Below, piece by piece: positions 16,563-25,091 of a DNA stretch of 64,000 nucleotides. The translations under genes were made by a program, and so were the position numbers. The notes beneath the pieces were generated by a model. That model did not search any database, was not told the origin of the DNA, and saw nothing but the letters and a program-made list of their open reading frames with translations. Where the stretch lies: NCBI GenBank assembly GCA_035542475.1, contig DATKLL010000134.1, forward strand, positions 1 to 64,000. The letters run 5' to 3'. The stretch's first letter is position 1; each line of letters opens with the position of its first letter. This stretch comes from DATKLL01 sp035542475. Lineage in GTDB: Bacteria; Desulfobacterota; Syntrophia; Syntrophales; UBA2185.

Positions 16563-17423
16563 GTGGAACTTCCGTCGGTTACCAGCACCCTTGACATTTA
16601 TATAGCTGAGATCAATAGATTTCCTGTCTTAAGCGCGGATGAAGAATTCAGATTGGCTGTCAGATTTAAAAAATATAACGATGTGGATGCTGCTGAGAAA
16701 CTTGTCATTTCAAACTTGAGATTTGTAGTCAAGATAGCACATGAATACAGAAACTATGGAGTGAAATTAACCGACCTGATTCAAGAAGGTAACATTGGTC
16801 TTATGCACGCCGTGAAAAAATTTGATCCTTATAAAGGCTACCGGCTCATATCTTATGCCGTATGGTGGATAAGAGCGTATATCCAGAATTTCATCATAAA
16901 ATCATGGAGCCTCGTAAAAATCGGTACAACCCAGGCGCAGAGGAAGCTTTTTTTTAAGTTAAGTCAGGCTAAGAAAAAACTGGAAAACCTTTCGAAAAAA
17001 AACCCTGAATTTGGGGAAATTGCAGAATCTCTGGGTGTTAAAGAACATGAGATCGAAGAAATGAATCTCAGGCTTTCTCACCGTGATCTGTCGCTTGATT
17101 CATATATTAATGACGAGGGCGAGACATCTCATATGGATTATCTGACATATGGCGGGGAGGACCAGGAAATGGCTCTTATAAAAAAAGAAGAAATGCACCT
17201 GGTTAAAAGGAATATTGCCGGTGCTCTGGCCAATCTCAATGAAAGAGAAAGCTTTATTATTAAACATCGCATAATGACGGACAGTCCAATAACCCTTCAG
17301 GAAATCGGAAATAAGTTCAATATTACGAGGGAACGGGCCAGACAAATTGAGAAACAGGCCCTTAAGAAGCTGAGACTCCTCATTCCATATCTGGGCAAAG
17401 AACAAGCGTTGCTGGAGGCCTAA
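16563..17423 (+). CDS. rpoH: Heat-shock sigma factor RpoH (sigma-32)
   Basis: Alternative sigma factor for heat-shock genes. Region 2 contains NLRFVVKIAHEYRNYGVKL and DLIQEGNIGLMHAVKKFDP; the tryptophan-rich SYAVWWIRAYIQNFI stretch follows; region 4 with its helix-turn-helix (TLQEIGNKFNITRERARQIE) is at the C-terminus. 286 residues is the usual length. The start is GTG at 16563, with AAGGAGG 8 bases upstream. It is divergently placed from the DAC-clpB-htpX operon, two of whose products are classic heat-shock proteins. Confidence 0.96.
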   Translation: MELPSVTSTLDIYIAEINRFPVLSADEEFRLAVRFKKYNDVDAAEKLVISNLRFVVKIAHEYRNYGVKLTDLIQEGNIGLMHAVKKFDPYKGYRLISYAVWWIRAYIQNFIIKSWSLVKIGTTQAQRKLFFKLSQAKKKLENLSKKNPEFGEIAESLGVKEHEIEEMNLRLSHRDLSLDSYINDEGETSHMDYLTYGGEDQEMALIKKEEMHLVKRNIAGALANLNERESFIIKHRIMTDSPITLQEIGNKFNITRERARQIEKQALKKLRLLIPYLGKEQALLEA

Positions 17424-17440
17424 GTAAAGGTATGTCGAAG

Positions 17441-18799
17441 TTATGAATCCATATCAATTCCTCTGGCCAGCGTTTCGAAACGAGTGAATTGTTCACGAAA
17501 TAATAATTTTACCATACCTGTAGGCCCATTTCTCTGCTTCCCGATAATGATCTCGGCTAAACCTTTCTCAGGATTTTCCTCAGATTTGTTGTAGACCTCA
17601 TCTCTATAAATAAAAGCAATCAAATCCGCATCCTGTTCAATGGCCCCCGAATCTCTGAGGTCAGCCATCTGCGGTCTTTTGTCACTTCTGTCTTCTACCT
17701 TCCGGTTCAACTGGGAAAGGGCTACAACAGGAACATTCAGTTCCTTTGCCAGTGCCTTCAAGGAACGGCTGATTTCCGATATTTCCTGTTCTCTTGATTC
17801 TTTATAGCCGCCGCTTCTCATGAGCTGCAAGTAGTCAAGAATGATCAAACCAAGATCAACCTCTGCCTTTAAACGCCGCGCTTTTGCCTTCATTTCTAAG
17901 GCGGTAATAGCCGGTGAATCATCAATAAATATTTGGGCCTCGGAAAGCCTTCCCGCAGCGGCGATCAACTTTGGCCAATCAGCTTCTCCCAGGAACCCCT
18001 TTCTGATTCTTTGTGAATCTACCTGTGCCTCCGAAGAAAGCATGCGAAGGGCAAGTTGTTCCTTAGACATTTCCAGAGAAAATATGGCAACCGGGATGTT
18101 CGCATCGAGAGCTGCATGCTGGGCAATATTCAGGGCAAAAGCGGTCTTCCCCATGCTCGGTCGGCCCGCTATGATAATTAAATCGGATTTCTGTAATCCT
18201 GAAGTTTTGTCGTCGATCTTCTCAAATCCGGTGGGAACACCTGTGACAAGTTCTTTTCTCTCATAGAGTTTTTCAATGGTTTTGACGCTTTCCTTGATTA
18301 TGTCTTTGAAAGGACTGAACGCGGGTCTTATTTTATTTTCAGATATCTCAAATATGGCGTGTTCTGCCTCGTCAAGGACAGTATCAATGTCCACTCCCGA
18401 ATTATAACTCTTATTTAAAATTTCTGTTGCTGTGCCTATCAGTCTGCGAAGCGTCGCCTTTTCTCTTACGATCTTTGAATAATGGGATATATTGGCTGCC
18501 GACGGCACATTGTCCGCAAGAGAGGAAAGATAAGAAACTCCACCCGCCTGATCAAGCTGATTCTTGCTTTTCAAGATGTTGCTTAGAGTGATCAGATCAC
18601 TCGGTTCGTTTTTATCATACAGTTCAACAATTGCAGCAAATATCTTGCGGTGGGCTTCGCTGTAGAAATCATCAACCTCAAGTATTTCAAGAACGCTGTT
18701 CAGCGACTGGTTATCGAGCAGTATTCCTCCAATCACAGACTGCTCCGCTTCAAGATTCTGCGGAGGTAATTTATGCAAAGAGGTGTCGATGTCTTTCAT
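17441..18799 (-). CDS. dnaB: Replicative DNA helicase DnaB
   Basis: Hexameric 5'-3' helicase of the replication fork. N-terminal DnaB domain with PPQNLEAEQSVIGGILLDN; linker; RecA-like helicase domain with Walker A GRPSMGKTAFALN near 210 and Walker B LGLIILDYLQLM. 452 residues is normal, and no intein is present. Last gene of the operon rpsF, rpsR, DUF2232, rplI, dnaB, starting 12 bases after rplI. Converges with rpoH, with 17 bases between the stop codons. Confidence 0.98.
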   Translation of the reverse strand: MKDIDTSLHKLPPQNLEAEQSVIGGILLDNQSLNSVLEILEVDDFYSEAHRKIFAAIVELYDKNEPSDLITLSNILKSKNQLDQAGGVSYLSSLADNVPSAANISHYSKIVREKATLRRLIGTATEILNKSYNSGVDIDTVLDEAEHAIFEISENKIRPAFSPFKDIIKESVKTIEKLYERKELVTGVPTGFEKIDDKTSGLQKSDLIIIAGRPSMGKTAFALNIAQHAALDANIPVAIFSLEMSKEQLALRMLSSEAQVDSQRIRKGFLGEADWPKLIAAAGRLSEAQIFIDDSPAITALEMKAKARRLKAEVDLGLIILDYLQLMRSGGYKESREQEISEISRSLKALAKELNVPVVALSQLNRKVEDRSDKRPQMADLRDSGAIEQDADLIAFIYRDEVYNKSEENPEKGLAEIIIGKQRNGPTGMVKLLFREQFTRFETLARGIDMDS

Positions 18800-18811
18800 G
18801 GTAAGTTTTTC

Positions 18812-19258
18812 TTAAGCCTCACCAACAACCGTAATCTTTATTTCGGCTGTAACGCCGGGTTGAAGTTTGATCTTAACGGGGAATTCACCGAGAGACCTTA
18901 CAGGCTCTTCAAGGATTATCATTTTCCTGTCGATCTCTATTCCCTGCTCGACGAGGGATTTTTCTATGTCCTTTGTAGTGACAGATCCGAATAACTTGTC
19001 TTGTTCCCCGGCTCGCCGGTACAGTGTACAGGTTACACCCCTGAGTTTTTCAACCATCAATTCGGCTTTTTTCCTTTCACTTTCAATTTTCTTCATTATA
19101 CGCTTCTTCTCATGCTCTAAAGCCTTAATAGACCAGCTGCTCGCTTCTATTGCCAATCCTTTGGGAATCAGATAGTTCCTTGCATAGCCGTCCGCAACCT
19201 TTACTGCGTCCCCTGCCTTTCCAAGGGATTCAACATTTTCTTTTAATATGACCTTCAT
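18812..19258 (-). CDS. rplI: 50S ribosomal protein L9
   Basis: Large-subunit protein that binds 23S rRNA and helps hold reading frame. The N-terminal domain carries MKVILKENVESLGKAGD and the signature GYARNYLIPKGLA, followed by the long connecting helix and a C-terminal domain. 148 residues is typical. Lies in the rpsF-rpsR-DUF2232-rplI-dnaB operon. Confidence 0.98.
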   Translation of the reverse strand: MKVILKENVESLGKAGDAVKVADGYARNYLIPKGLAIEASSWSIKALEHEKKRIMKKIESERKKAELMVEKLRGVTCTLYRRAGEQDKLFGSVTTKDIEKSLVEQGIEIDRKMIILEEPVRSLGEFPVKIKLQPGVTAEIKITVVGEA

Positions 19259-19314
19259 AAAACTCTCCTTGTAAAACTGATTTTCTCACAATAATTATGT
19301 TATGAAAAGCATGT

Positions 19315-20283
19315 TTATGTGGTGGCATCTGTTAATGGATTAATAAATTTTCTAAAATCAATCCATAAATCAATTATGCCTACAGCAATTACGATTAGGA
19401 TGATATATTGCTGAGCAAATATAAGAACGTAACAAGGGATCCTGAAAAGTCTATGAACGTTTTTGGCTTTGAACAAAAAGCCAATGACTGACATGCCCTG
19501 AAGGAAATAAACAAACAAACAGATAAGCAGCAGATTAAGCCCAAGAATTTGTACCCATTCAACGGGGATCAGAAGCATTACTCCGTTAGCTATGAGAATC
19601 CATATCAGGCTTTCCGGAGCCTTCCATCGTGATAGATCACCAAAGTCAGGATACCAAATCCTGTTTTTCTGAAATAGCTCCCTTGCTGCCATTATATTTA
19701 TCCATACTGTAAAGGATGCGCTTACGAGCAAGATAGCAGGAAAAATGTTTGTAAAAAAATGGGTGATCTGTTTAATATTATTCTTGGCCAGGTCTATCTG
19801 TTCCACTGGAATATCCAACTGAGCATAGAGCTGAATAATTTCTTGGATGTCCCTTTCAATGTAATCTTCAATCAGAAGCCATGGTTGTTTTCCCAAAGAG
19901 AGACTTTGAAAAAAAATAAACGTAAACCACAATATAGTAAGAACCAAGACCGGAAGAATGATTGTTGTTTCGATGGAGTAATTTTTACGAAAAATCTCCG
20001 AAAGGATAACTCCCAAACTCCCTAATAAAAATAATAAGGGTATATTTGCCGATGAATCGAAAATTGTCAGGATTATGGCGACTAAAGAAAGAGATATGGC
20101 AAAAATTGTCGATCCCTGCACCCTGCCTGTTTTTGAATAATAATAAAAAATCGGCAGGGGTGATATAATAAAAAAGAAGGGACCTATTATGGGAATGAGC
20201 AATGCAGCAAGAAATGCCAGGGAGGATATGGCTATGCCTATGAAAAAGTTACTACTGAAAAATTCACCCCTTTCTTTTCTCAA
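19315..20283 (-). CDS. DUF2232 (YybS-like) integral membrane protein
   Basis: Multi-pass membrane protein with about eight hydrophobic segments. Fits the DUF2232/YybS family, which sits between S18 and L9 genes in many bacteria and whose function is not established. Residues 170-195 hold a large polar loop before the segment IFPAILLVSASFTVWINIM. The start is TTG at 20283 (MRKERGEFF...), with only a weak GGA upstream; 322 residues. Its place in the ribosomal protein operon is conserved in Deltaproteobacteria. Confidence 0.85.
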   Translation of the reverse strand: MRKERGEFFSSNFFIGIAISSLAFLAALLIPIIGPFFFIISPLPIFYYYSKTGRVQGSTIFAISLSLVAIILTIFDSSANIPLLFLLGSLGVILSEIFRKNYSIETTIILPVLVLTILWFTFIFFQSLSLGKQPWLLIEDYIERDIQEIIQLYAQLDIPVEQIDLAKNNIKQITHFFTNIFPAILLVSASFTVWINIMAARELFQKNRIWYPDFGDLSRWKAPESLIWILIANGVMLLIPVEWVQILGLNLLLICLFVYFLQGMSVIGFLFKAKNVHRLFRIPCYVLIFAQQYIILIVIAVGIIDLWIDFRKFINPLTDATT

Positions 20284-20327
20284 AGTCCAAATCCATTAAT
20301 ATTAGTCTAAATAGAATAAATTTTATA

Positions 20328-20606
20328 TTACCATTCAGATACAACAAAGGGCAGCAGTGCAATAGTCCTCGCTCTTTTTATAGCTACAGTCACTTCTCTT
20401 TGATGTTTTGCACAGTTTCCAGTAATCCTTCTCGGTATGATCTTTCCCCTGTCAGTAATGTAATCTTTTAAAATAAGGGGTTCCTTATATTCAATTTTTA
20501 TTTCCGAATCCGTACAAAATCTGCAAAATTTCCTTTTGTGGTAGAATTTTTTTTGCGGCTTTGAGTCGGTTTTTGATGTCCTTGTGTCTCTTGACGGTGC
20601 TGGCAT
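20328..20606 (-). CDS. rpsR: 30S ribosomal protein S18
   Basis: Small-subunit protein that forms a heterodimer with S6. Recognised by KRKFCRFC near residues 25-32 and the RNA-binding core RITGNCAKHQREVTVAIKRA; ends in LLPFVVS as expected. 92 residues. Follows rpsF by 47 bases. No ssb gene lies between rpsF and rpsR, unlike in many Firmicutes. Confidence 0.97.
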   Translation of the reverse strand: MPAPSRDTRTSKTDSKPQKKFYHKRKFCRFCTDSEIKIEYKEPLILKDYITDRGKIIPRRITGNCAKHQREVTVAIKRARTIALLPFVVSEW

Positions 20607-20653
20607 TTTTTGTATTATTCTCCCTTCAGACCCTATTTTTTAGTTTAAGTTGG

Positions 20654-21079
20654 TTAGGATGATGTGGAATGTTTATCCTCATCGACTTCAGTCTTATCTG
20701 CAGGACTTTGGCTTTCTGTCGCAGGAGCATTGTGCGGCGCTTCAATGCGTAATTCATCCTGTTTTTCTTTTTCGATCTTTACCAGGTCAGGTTTATCGTC
20801 CTTCATTATTGTCATGAATTTCAAAATCTTGTCATCGATTTTGAAATTTCGCTCCAGTTCTTCAATGACAGCTCTTTTGCCTACAAAATCGATCATGACA
20901 TAGAACCCGTTTGTCTGTTTTTTTATTTCGTAGGCTAATTTTCTTTTGCCCCATTTTTCGATTTTGACAATAACGCCTTTAAAGGATGTGACGATGGTTT
21001 CATATCGTTCAATGAGGCTATTAAGTTCGTCGTCGGGAAGGTCAACTTGGACAATAAACAGGGTTTCGTATCTTTTCAA
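20654..21079 (-). CDS. rpsF: 30S ribosomal protein S6
   Basis: Partner of S18 in the small subunit. The N-terminal MKRYETLFIVQVDLPDDEL and the KWGKRKLAYEIKKQTNGFYVM segment are diagnostic. 141 residues, with an extended charged C-terminal tail (about 100-141) that includes an acidic, serine-rich end. The start codon is TTG at 21079, supported by a strong GAGGAGG site 7 bases upstream. First gene of its operon. Confidence 0.97.
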   Translation of the reverse strand: MKRYETLFIVQVDLPDDELNSLIERYETIVTSFKGVIVKIEKWGKRKLAYEIKKQTNGFYVMIDFVGKRAVIEELERNFKIDDKILKFMTIMKDDKPDLVKIEKEKQDELRIEAPHNAPATESQSPADKTEVDEDKHSTSS

Positions 21080-21107
21080 TTTTCTACCTCCTCATGGCTA
21101 TAAAGTC

Positions 21108-21127
21108 CGAACATTTTGTTCGAACAA
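21108..21127. promoter_or_regulatory. Overlapping palindromes in the rpsF leader
   Basis: CGAACATTTTGTTCG (21108-21122) and TTGTTCGAACAA (21116-21127) are two overlapping perfect inverted repeats, about 30 bases upstream of the rpsF start. In RNA they could form one of two alternative short hairpins; in DNA they look like tandem operator half-sites. S6-S18 operons often have autoregulatory leaders, but the known S6/S18 RNA motif could not be confirmed here. Confidence 0.4.
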
Positions 21128-21264
21128 GGGGTACTGCATGTTATGATTTTAAGTGGAACTGTCATTTATAATATCCTTTATAAGAAATCAAGATTTTTAT
21201 GTAAAAAATGCATCATACCGGTTCATAAGATATTTTATTCTTAATTATGCAATTTGTGATTTAT

Positions 21265-21341
21265 TGGCGGGCGATGCGGGACTTGAACCCACGGCCTCTG
21301 GTTCCGGAGACCAGCGCTCTATCCTACTGAGCTAATCGCCC
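21265..21341 (-). tRNA. tRNA-Arg (anticodon CCG)
   Basis: A 77-base cloverleaf on the minus strand. Acceptor stem GGGCGAT/ATCGCCC with encoded GCCA end; D-arm TTAGCTCAGTAGGATAGAGC; anticodon stem CTGGT/ACCAG enclosing CTCCGGA gives anticodon CCG; T-arm GTGGGTTCAAGTCCCGC. Lies between metF and rpsF. Confidence 0.96.
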
Positions 21342-21457
21342 GTTATTTTCGGTGCAATGACTTTCGTTCTTTACGGAAGACATCGGTGTGCATCAGGATG
21401 TGCGTCATACACTATATTGCGTAATAACTCAATATATTTTCACAAGTTAAGGTTATA

Positions 21458-22330
21458 TTATGATCTAGTGATAGACAGATCCGTTAGAATTTTCCTAACA
21501 GGCTGACTTCTATTCATGCAGTACAAGTGGAGACCGTCAATATCGCTATTAAGAAGGTTTTCTATCTGAATGATCGCATATTCTATACCGTATTTTTCTA
21601 CTTCTTCCGGCTTGTCCTTATTTTTTTCTATCTTGCTCTCGAGCCTGGAAGTTATTTTGACGCCGGAGAGAGATGAAATACGTTTAACCTGATTATAGTT
21701 CAGAATAGGAAAGATTCCAGGTATGATCGGAACATTGATCTTTAACTCCATTGCCAGATCGCGGAAACTGTAAAAGGAGTCATTATTAAAGAACAGTTGT
21801 GTTATGATGAAATCAGCACCGGCATCTACCTTGCGTTTCAGATTTATCATATCTATCTGAAGACTTGGGGCCTCGATATGACCTTCTGGGTAACCGGCTA
21901 CGCCTATTGAAAAATCATTACGCATCCTAATAAATTCAACAAGCTCATTAGCATAACCAAACCCACCCTCTGTCTTCTGGAATTTGTCCATACCGTCAGG
22001 AGGATCGCCTCTTAGGGCAAGAATATTTTCAACATTTTCCTTTTTGAGAGCTTGTATAATATCGGCTATGTCTTCTTTTGTGGACTGAACGCAAGTTAAA
22101 TGTGCCAGAACCTCCATCTTAAATTCATTCTTAACCCTTGAGGATATTTCTAAGGTTTTCCCCCTTGTGCTTCCTCCGGCTCCATAGGTTACGGAAATGA
22201 AATCCGGCTTTAATTCTCCCAGCTCTCTGATAGTTGAATATAAATTTTCTATACTGCCTTCTCTCTTTGGAGGAAAAACCTCAAAAGAGAGGGTAAATTT
22301 CTTCTGGTCAAGCAAGTTCTTAATTTTCAT
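21458..22330 (-). CDS. metF: Methylenetetrahydrofolate reductase
   Basis: FAD-dependent TIM-barrel enzyme reducing 5,10-methylene-THF to 5-methyl-THF, for methionine synthesis or, in acetogens and syntrophs, the Wood-Ljungdahl branch. Motifs include SFEVFPPKREGS near the start, SVTYGAGGSTRGKT, and NILALRGDPPDG. The start is taken as the ATG at 22330 with AGGA upstream; an earlier in-frame start at 22369 would add 13 residues unlike the family. 290 residues matches the bacterial MetF size. No corrinoid or other folate gene is adjacent. Confidence 0.95.
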   Translation of the reverse strand: MKIKNLLDQKKFTLSFEVFPPKREGSIENLYSTIRELGELKPDFISVTYGAGGSTRGKTLEISSRVKNEFKMEVLAHLTCVQSTKEDIADIIQALKKENVENILALRGDPPDGMDKFQKTEGGFGYANELVEFIRMRNDFSIGVAGYPEGHIEAPSLQIDMINLKRKVDAGADFIITQLFFNNDSFYSFRDLAMELKINVPIIPGIFPILNYNQVKRISSLSGVKITSRLESKIEKNKDKPEEVEKYGIEYAIIQIENLLNSDIDGLHLYCMNRSQPVRKILTDLSITRS

Positions 22331-22716
22331 TATGTGAATCCTGAATATTTTTGCCTCAAGAAATGTCACTAAGAACTTTAATTGTCAATATATTTTCTAT
22401 ATCTGACATCCTTAGTAATAAATACACAGGAGTGAATTCATATATTGAAGGCAAGTGCTTCTGTGGTATTACGCTACATCACTTCCGATATCAAGTATGG
22501 TACGAGCCTTGCAAAATGAATCTACACATCTCATTTGCTTAGTTTTGAATTCGGCAGCAGGTGCAAATACTCACATGCGACGGAGGGCTTCATTTGTTTT
22601 TAACTTTTGCTTTATTACAGTTTTTTAGAAATGTCTTAATAGGAATGTAAACATATCTATATTGAAATCATGTATTAAATCTGATACATTGGCGAAAATA
22701 TTTGAGATTAGATGAA
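22331..22716. other. Divergent intergenic region between metF and the amidase gene
   Basis: About 390 AT-rich bases with no supported gene. It holds the candidate amidase promoter at 22662-22690. No known riboswitch was recognised upstream of metF. Confidence 0.5.
22662..22690 (+). promoter_or_regulatory. Candidate promoter of the LysM amidase
   Basis: TTGAAA (22662-22667) and TACATT (22685-22690) with a 17-base spacer. Transcription would start near 22697, so the ATG at 22717 has a short leader while a TTG at 22702 would be nearly leaderless; this favours the ATG start. Confidence 0.4.
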
Positions 22717-24861
22717 ATGACGCATATAAATAAAATTATTCTTTCCGCCATCCTTATAATGTTATTCCTTTGCACATCACAGGTTAATGCCCAAAACCAA
22801 ATCCTTAATATACGGCACTGGTCGGCACCTGATCATACAAGAGTTGTAATAGATGTGACTGATGATATCGCTTATACAATCGAAAAAGCCGATAAAAGAT
22901 TAATGATCGATTTTAAGGAAACTGACATATCTGAAGACTTTCCTGACGAAATCATTTTAAAGAAACCAGGGATTGACAAGGTAATTGTAACCCCCCTTCC
23001 GGAAGGTTCTGTAAGAGTTGAATTGTCAATAGCTGAAAACGTTGAGACAAGGGTATTTAAAATAAACAAAATTCAGGACAAACCGGATCGTGTTGTGATT
23101 GATATAGAATTCCCTGAGGTGGAGAAAAAGGAAAGCAAAGAAAGAGAAGAGGTAAAGGTTTTAAGAAAGAACAAGATAATCATTATTGATCCCGGTCATG
23201 GAGGTGAAGATCCTGGGGCAGTGGGAAGACTGAAAACACAGGAGAAGAAAGTCGTTCTAGAGATTAGCAGGAAATTAAGGGATATTTTGAACAAGAAAGA
23301 AGGTTACCGTGCTTTTCTTACGAGAAATGGGGATTATTACGTACCATTCAAGAAAAGAGTGAAAATTGCTCGAGAATATGGCGCCGATCTATTTGTGAGT
23401 ATCCATGCAGATTCTTTCAAGAAAAGAGGTGCCAGAGGGAGTTCAGTTTATTGCCTTTCACTGAGAGGGGCAAGCAGTGAAGCGGCAAAGCTCTTGGCAA
23501 GGAATGAAAATCTGGCCGACATTATAGGAGGTTCACCCAACGGTGATAATAGTGATGAGACTGATCCGATTATCTTGAATATGTTCCAGACAAATACTAT
23601 CAACTCCTCAAAAGTCTTTGGCAGCATGGTTATCAATTGCCTTGATGGGGTGAATCGTGTAAAAAATTACACAGTGCAAGAAGCACCCTTCATAGTGCTG
23701 AAACTCCCTGAGATCCCATCAGTGCTCATAGAAACAGCGTATATTTCCAATCCCGAAGAAGAAAAACTATTGCGGAGTGGTAGATTTCAAAAGGATGTTG
23801 CGAGGGCGATAGCGGCTGCTATAACAGAATTTCTTCCTGTTCAGCCTGTGAAGCCGTCAAAGACCCCAAAGATTGTGTTAACAAAAAATGAGGATAAGCC
23901 AGAGACCCTCGCTACAGCAAATAATTCGGACAAACCGAAGATGCCTAACGCTGCCTATACCGTCAGAAGAGGCGATACACTTGAGTGGATCGCTAAGAAG
24001 CACAACACAACAATAAGTACTCTGCTGAAATTGAACAATATGGAAATTGATGATACGTTGTACTTTGGAAAGGTGTTGAAAGTGCCTGCACCGGACAAGA
24101 ATGTTGCAGAAGTCAAGCGAGATGAAGATATTAATGCTTCACTTGCCAGTGTAAAATCTTCTGCTCCTTTGCATGCACCCGCCGTGACAGGGTATAAAGA
24201 AAGAAAGGATGAAGAGGTTAAAGTCTCAAATGCTGGTGAAGGCTCACAGTCCCCTAAGCCTGAACCTGCTTTAACTGTTTATAAAGTCAAGAGAGGTGAC
24301 ACTCTTGATAAGATAGCAAGAAGACACAACACAACGATCAGCGTGCTTCTTAAACAAAACAACATGAAGATGAAAGAGCCTTTGTATATCGGGAGGAAGC
24401 TCAAGATATCAGTACCGGAGAAAGTTGTATCAGAAGAAAAAAAGGGTGGGGAAGTTACGGCCTCAACTGGTGGTGTTAAATCTGTATCTCCCAAATCAGA
24501 AGAAGTGGTAAGTGTGTACATGGTCAAAAGAGGCGATACGCTCGATAAGATAGCAAGAAGGCACAATACGACTATCAGTGTGCTGCTTAAATTGAACAAG
24601 ATGAAGATGAAAGACGCACTGTTTGTTGGGCGGAAATTAAAAATGCCGGATGCGGAAGTTGACGAAAGAGAAGTGAAGAAATCTGCCGCCGAAAAATCCA
24701 AAACATTTACTTATAGCGTCAAAAAAGGTGATACTCTGGACAAAATTGCCAGAAAGTGTAATACAAGTATAAGTGAATTGCGCAAACTGAATCAGATTAA
24801 ACGAGCCGATGTACTCTATGTTAATCAGAAACTGAAACTTCCCTCAAACCCGTCATTATAA
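22717..24861 (+). CDS. N-acetylmuramoyl-L-alanine amidase with AMIN domain and four LysM repeats
   Basis: Periplasmic peptidoglycan amidase of the AmiC type that separates daughter cells. A signal peptide (about residues 1-26, ending VNA) is followed by an AMIN domain (about 28-135), then an Amidase_3 catalytic domain (about 150-375) with IIIDPGHGGEDPGAVG, SIHADSF and a late glutamate in SVLIETAYISNPEE as zinc ligands. Four LysM repeats (each beginning YxVxxGDTL) fill the C-terminal half; repeats 2 and 3 are nearly identical over about 45 residues, a recent duplication. Spacers between them are low-complexity and charged. Start chosen at ATG 22717; a TTG at 22702 is in frame. Confidence 0.94.
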   Translation: MTHINKIILSAILIMLFLCTSQVNAQNQILNIRHWSAPDHTRVVIDVTDDIAYTIEKADKRLMIDFKETDISEDFPDEIILKKPGIDKVIVTPLPEGSVRVELSIAENVETRVFKINKIQDKPDRVVIDIEFPEVEKKESKEREEVKVLRKNKIIIIDPGHGGEDPGAVGRLKTQEKKVVLEISRKLRDILNKKEGYRAFLTRNGDYYVPFKKRVKIAREYGADLFVSIHADSFKKRGARGSSVYCLSLRGASSEAAKLLARNENLADIIGGSPNGDNSDETDPIILNMFQTNTINSSKVFGSMVINCLDGVNRVKNYTVQEAPFIVLKLPEIPSVLIETAYISNPEEEKLLRSGRFQKDVARAIAAAITEFLPVQPVKPSKTPKIVLTKNEDKPETLATANNSDKPKMPNAAYTVRRGDTLEWIAKKHNTTISTLLKLNNMEIDDTLYFGKVLKVPAPDKNVAEVKRDEDINASLASVKSSAPLHAPAVTGYKERKDEEVKVSNAGEGSQSPKPEPALTVYKVKRGDTLDKIARRHNTTISVLLKQNNMKMKEPLYIGRKLKISVPEKVVSEEKKGGEVTASTGGVKSVSPKSEEVVSVYMVKRGDTLDKIARRHNTTISVLLKLNKMKMKDALFVGRKLKMPDAEVDEREVKKSAAEKSKTFTYSVKKGDTLDKIARKCNTSISELRKLNQIKRADVLYVNQKLKLPSNPSL

Positions 24862-25022
24862 GCAAGAGGGCTGTGTAAGGAATGTAAATTAAACACCGGG
24901 GAAGGGTGTGAAACATCGAATTTGATCAAGTTTCCATCCCGATCTTTTTTTGAAAGATTTACCTCTTTCCGCCACAGCTAGATTTTTGCCCCTACCATAG
25001 TGATGCCTGCTGTCTCCTTTAT

Positions 25023-25055
25023 AAAAAATGCCCCGACCCTGAAGGGACGGGGCAT
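25023..25055 (-). terminator. Intrinsic terminator of the NuoF-GltD operon
   Basis: On the minus strand ATGCCCCG pairs with CGGGGCAT (25048-25055 and 25028-25035), with an inner CCCT/AGGG pairing, followed by a run of six T (plus-strand A run 25023-25028). It lies about 35 bases past the stop of the operon's last gene. Confidence 0.85.
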
Positions 25056-25091
25056 TTGCGAATTTTTTCAATGAATCCTGATTAATGAAAA

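Noticed and set aside
21108..21122. CGAACATTTTGTTCG as a LexA box
   Set aside because: The spacing between the GAAC and GTTC halves is 5, not 4, and the downstream genes are ribosomal rather than SOS genes.
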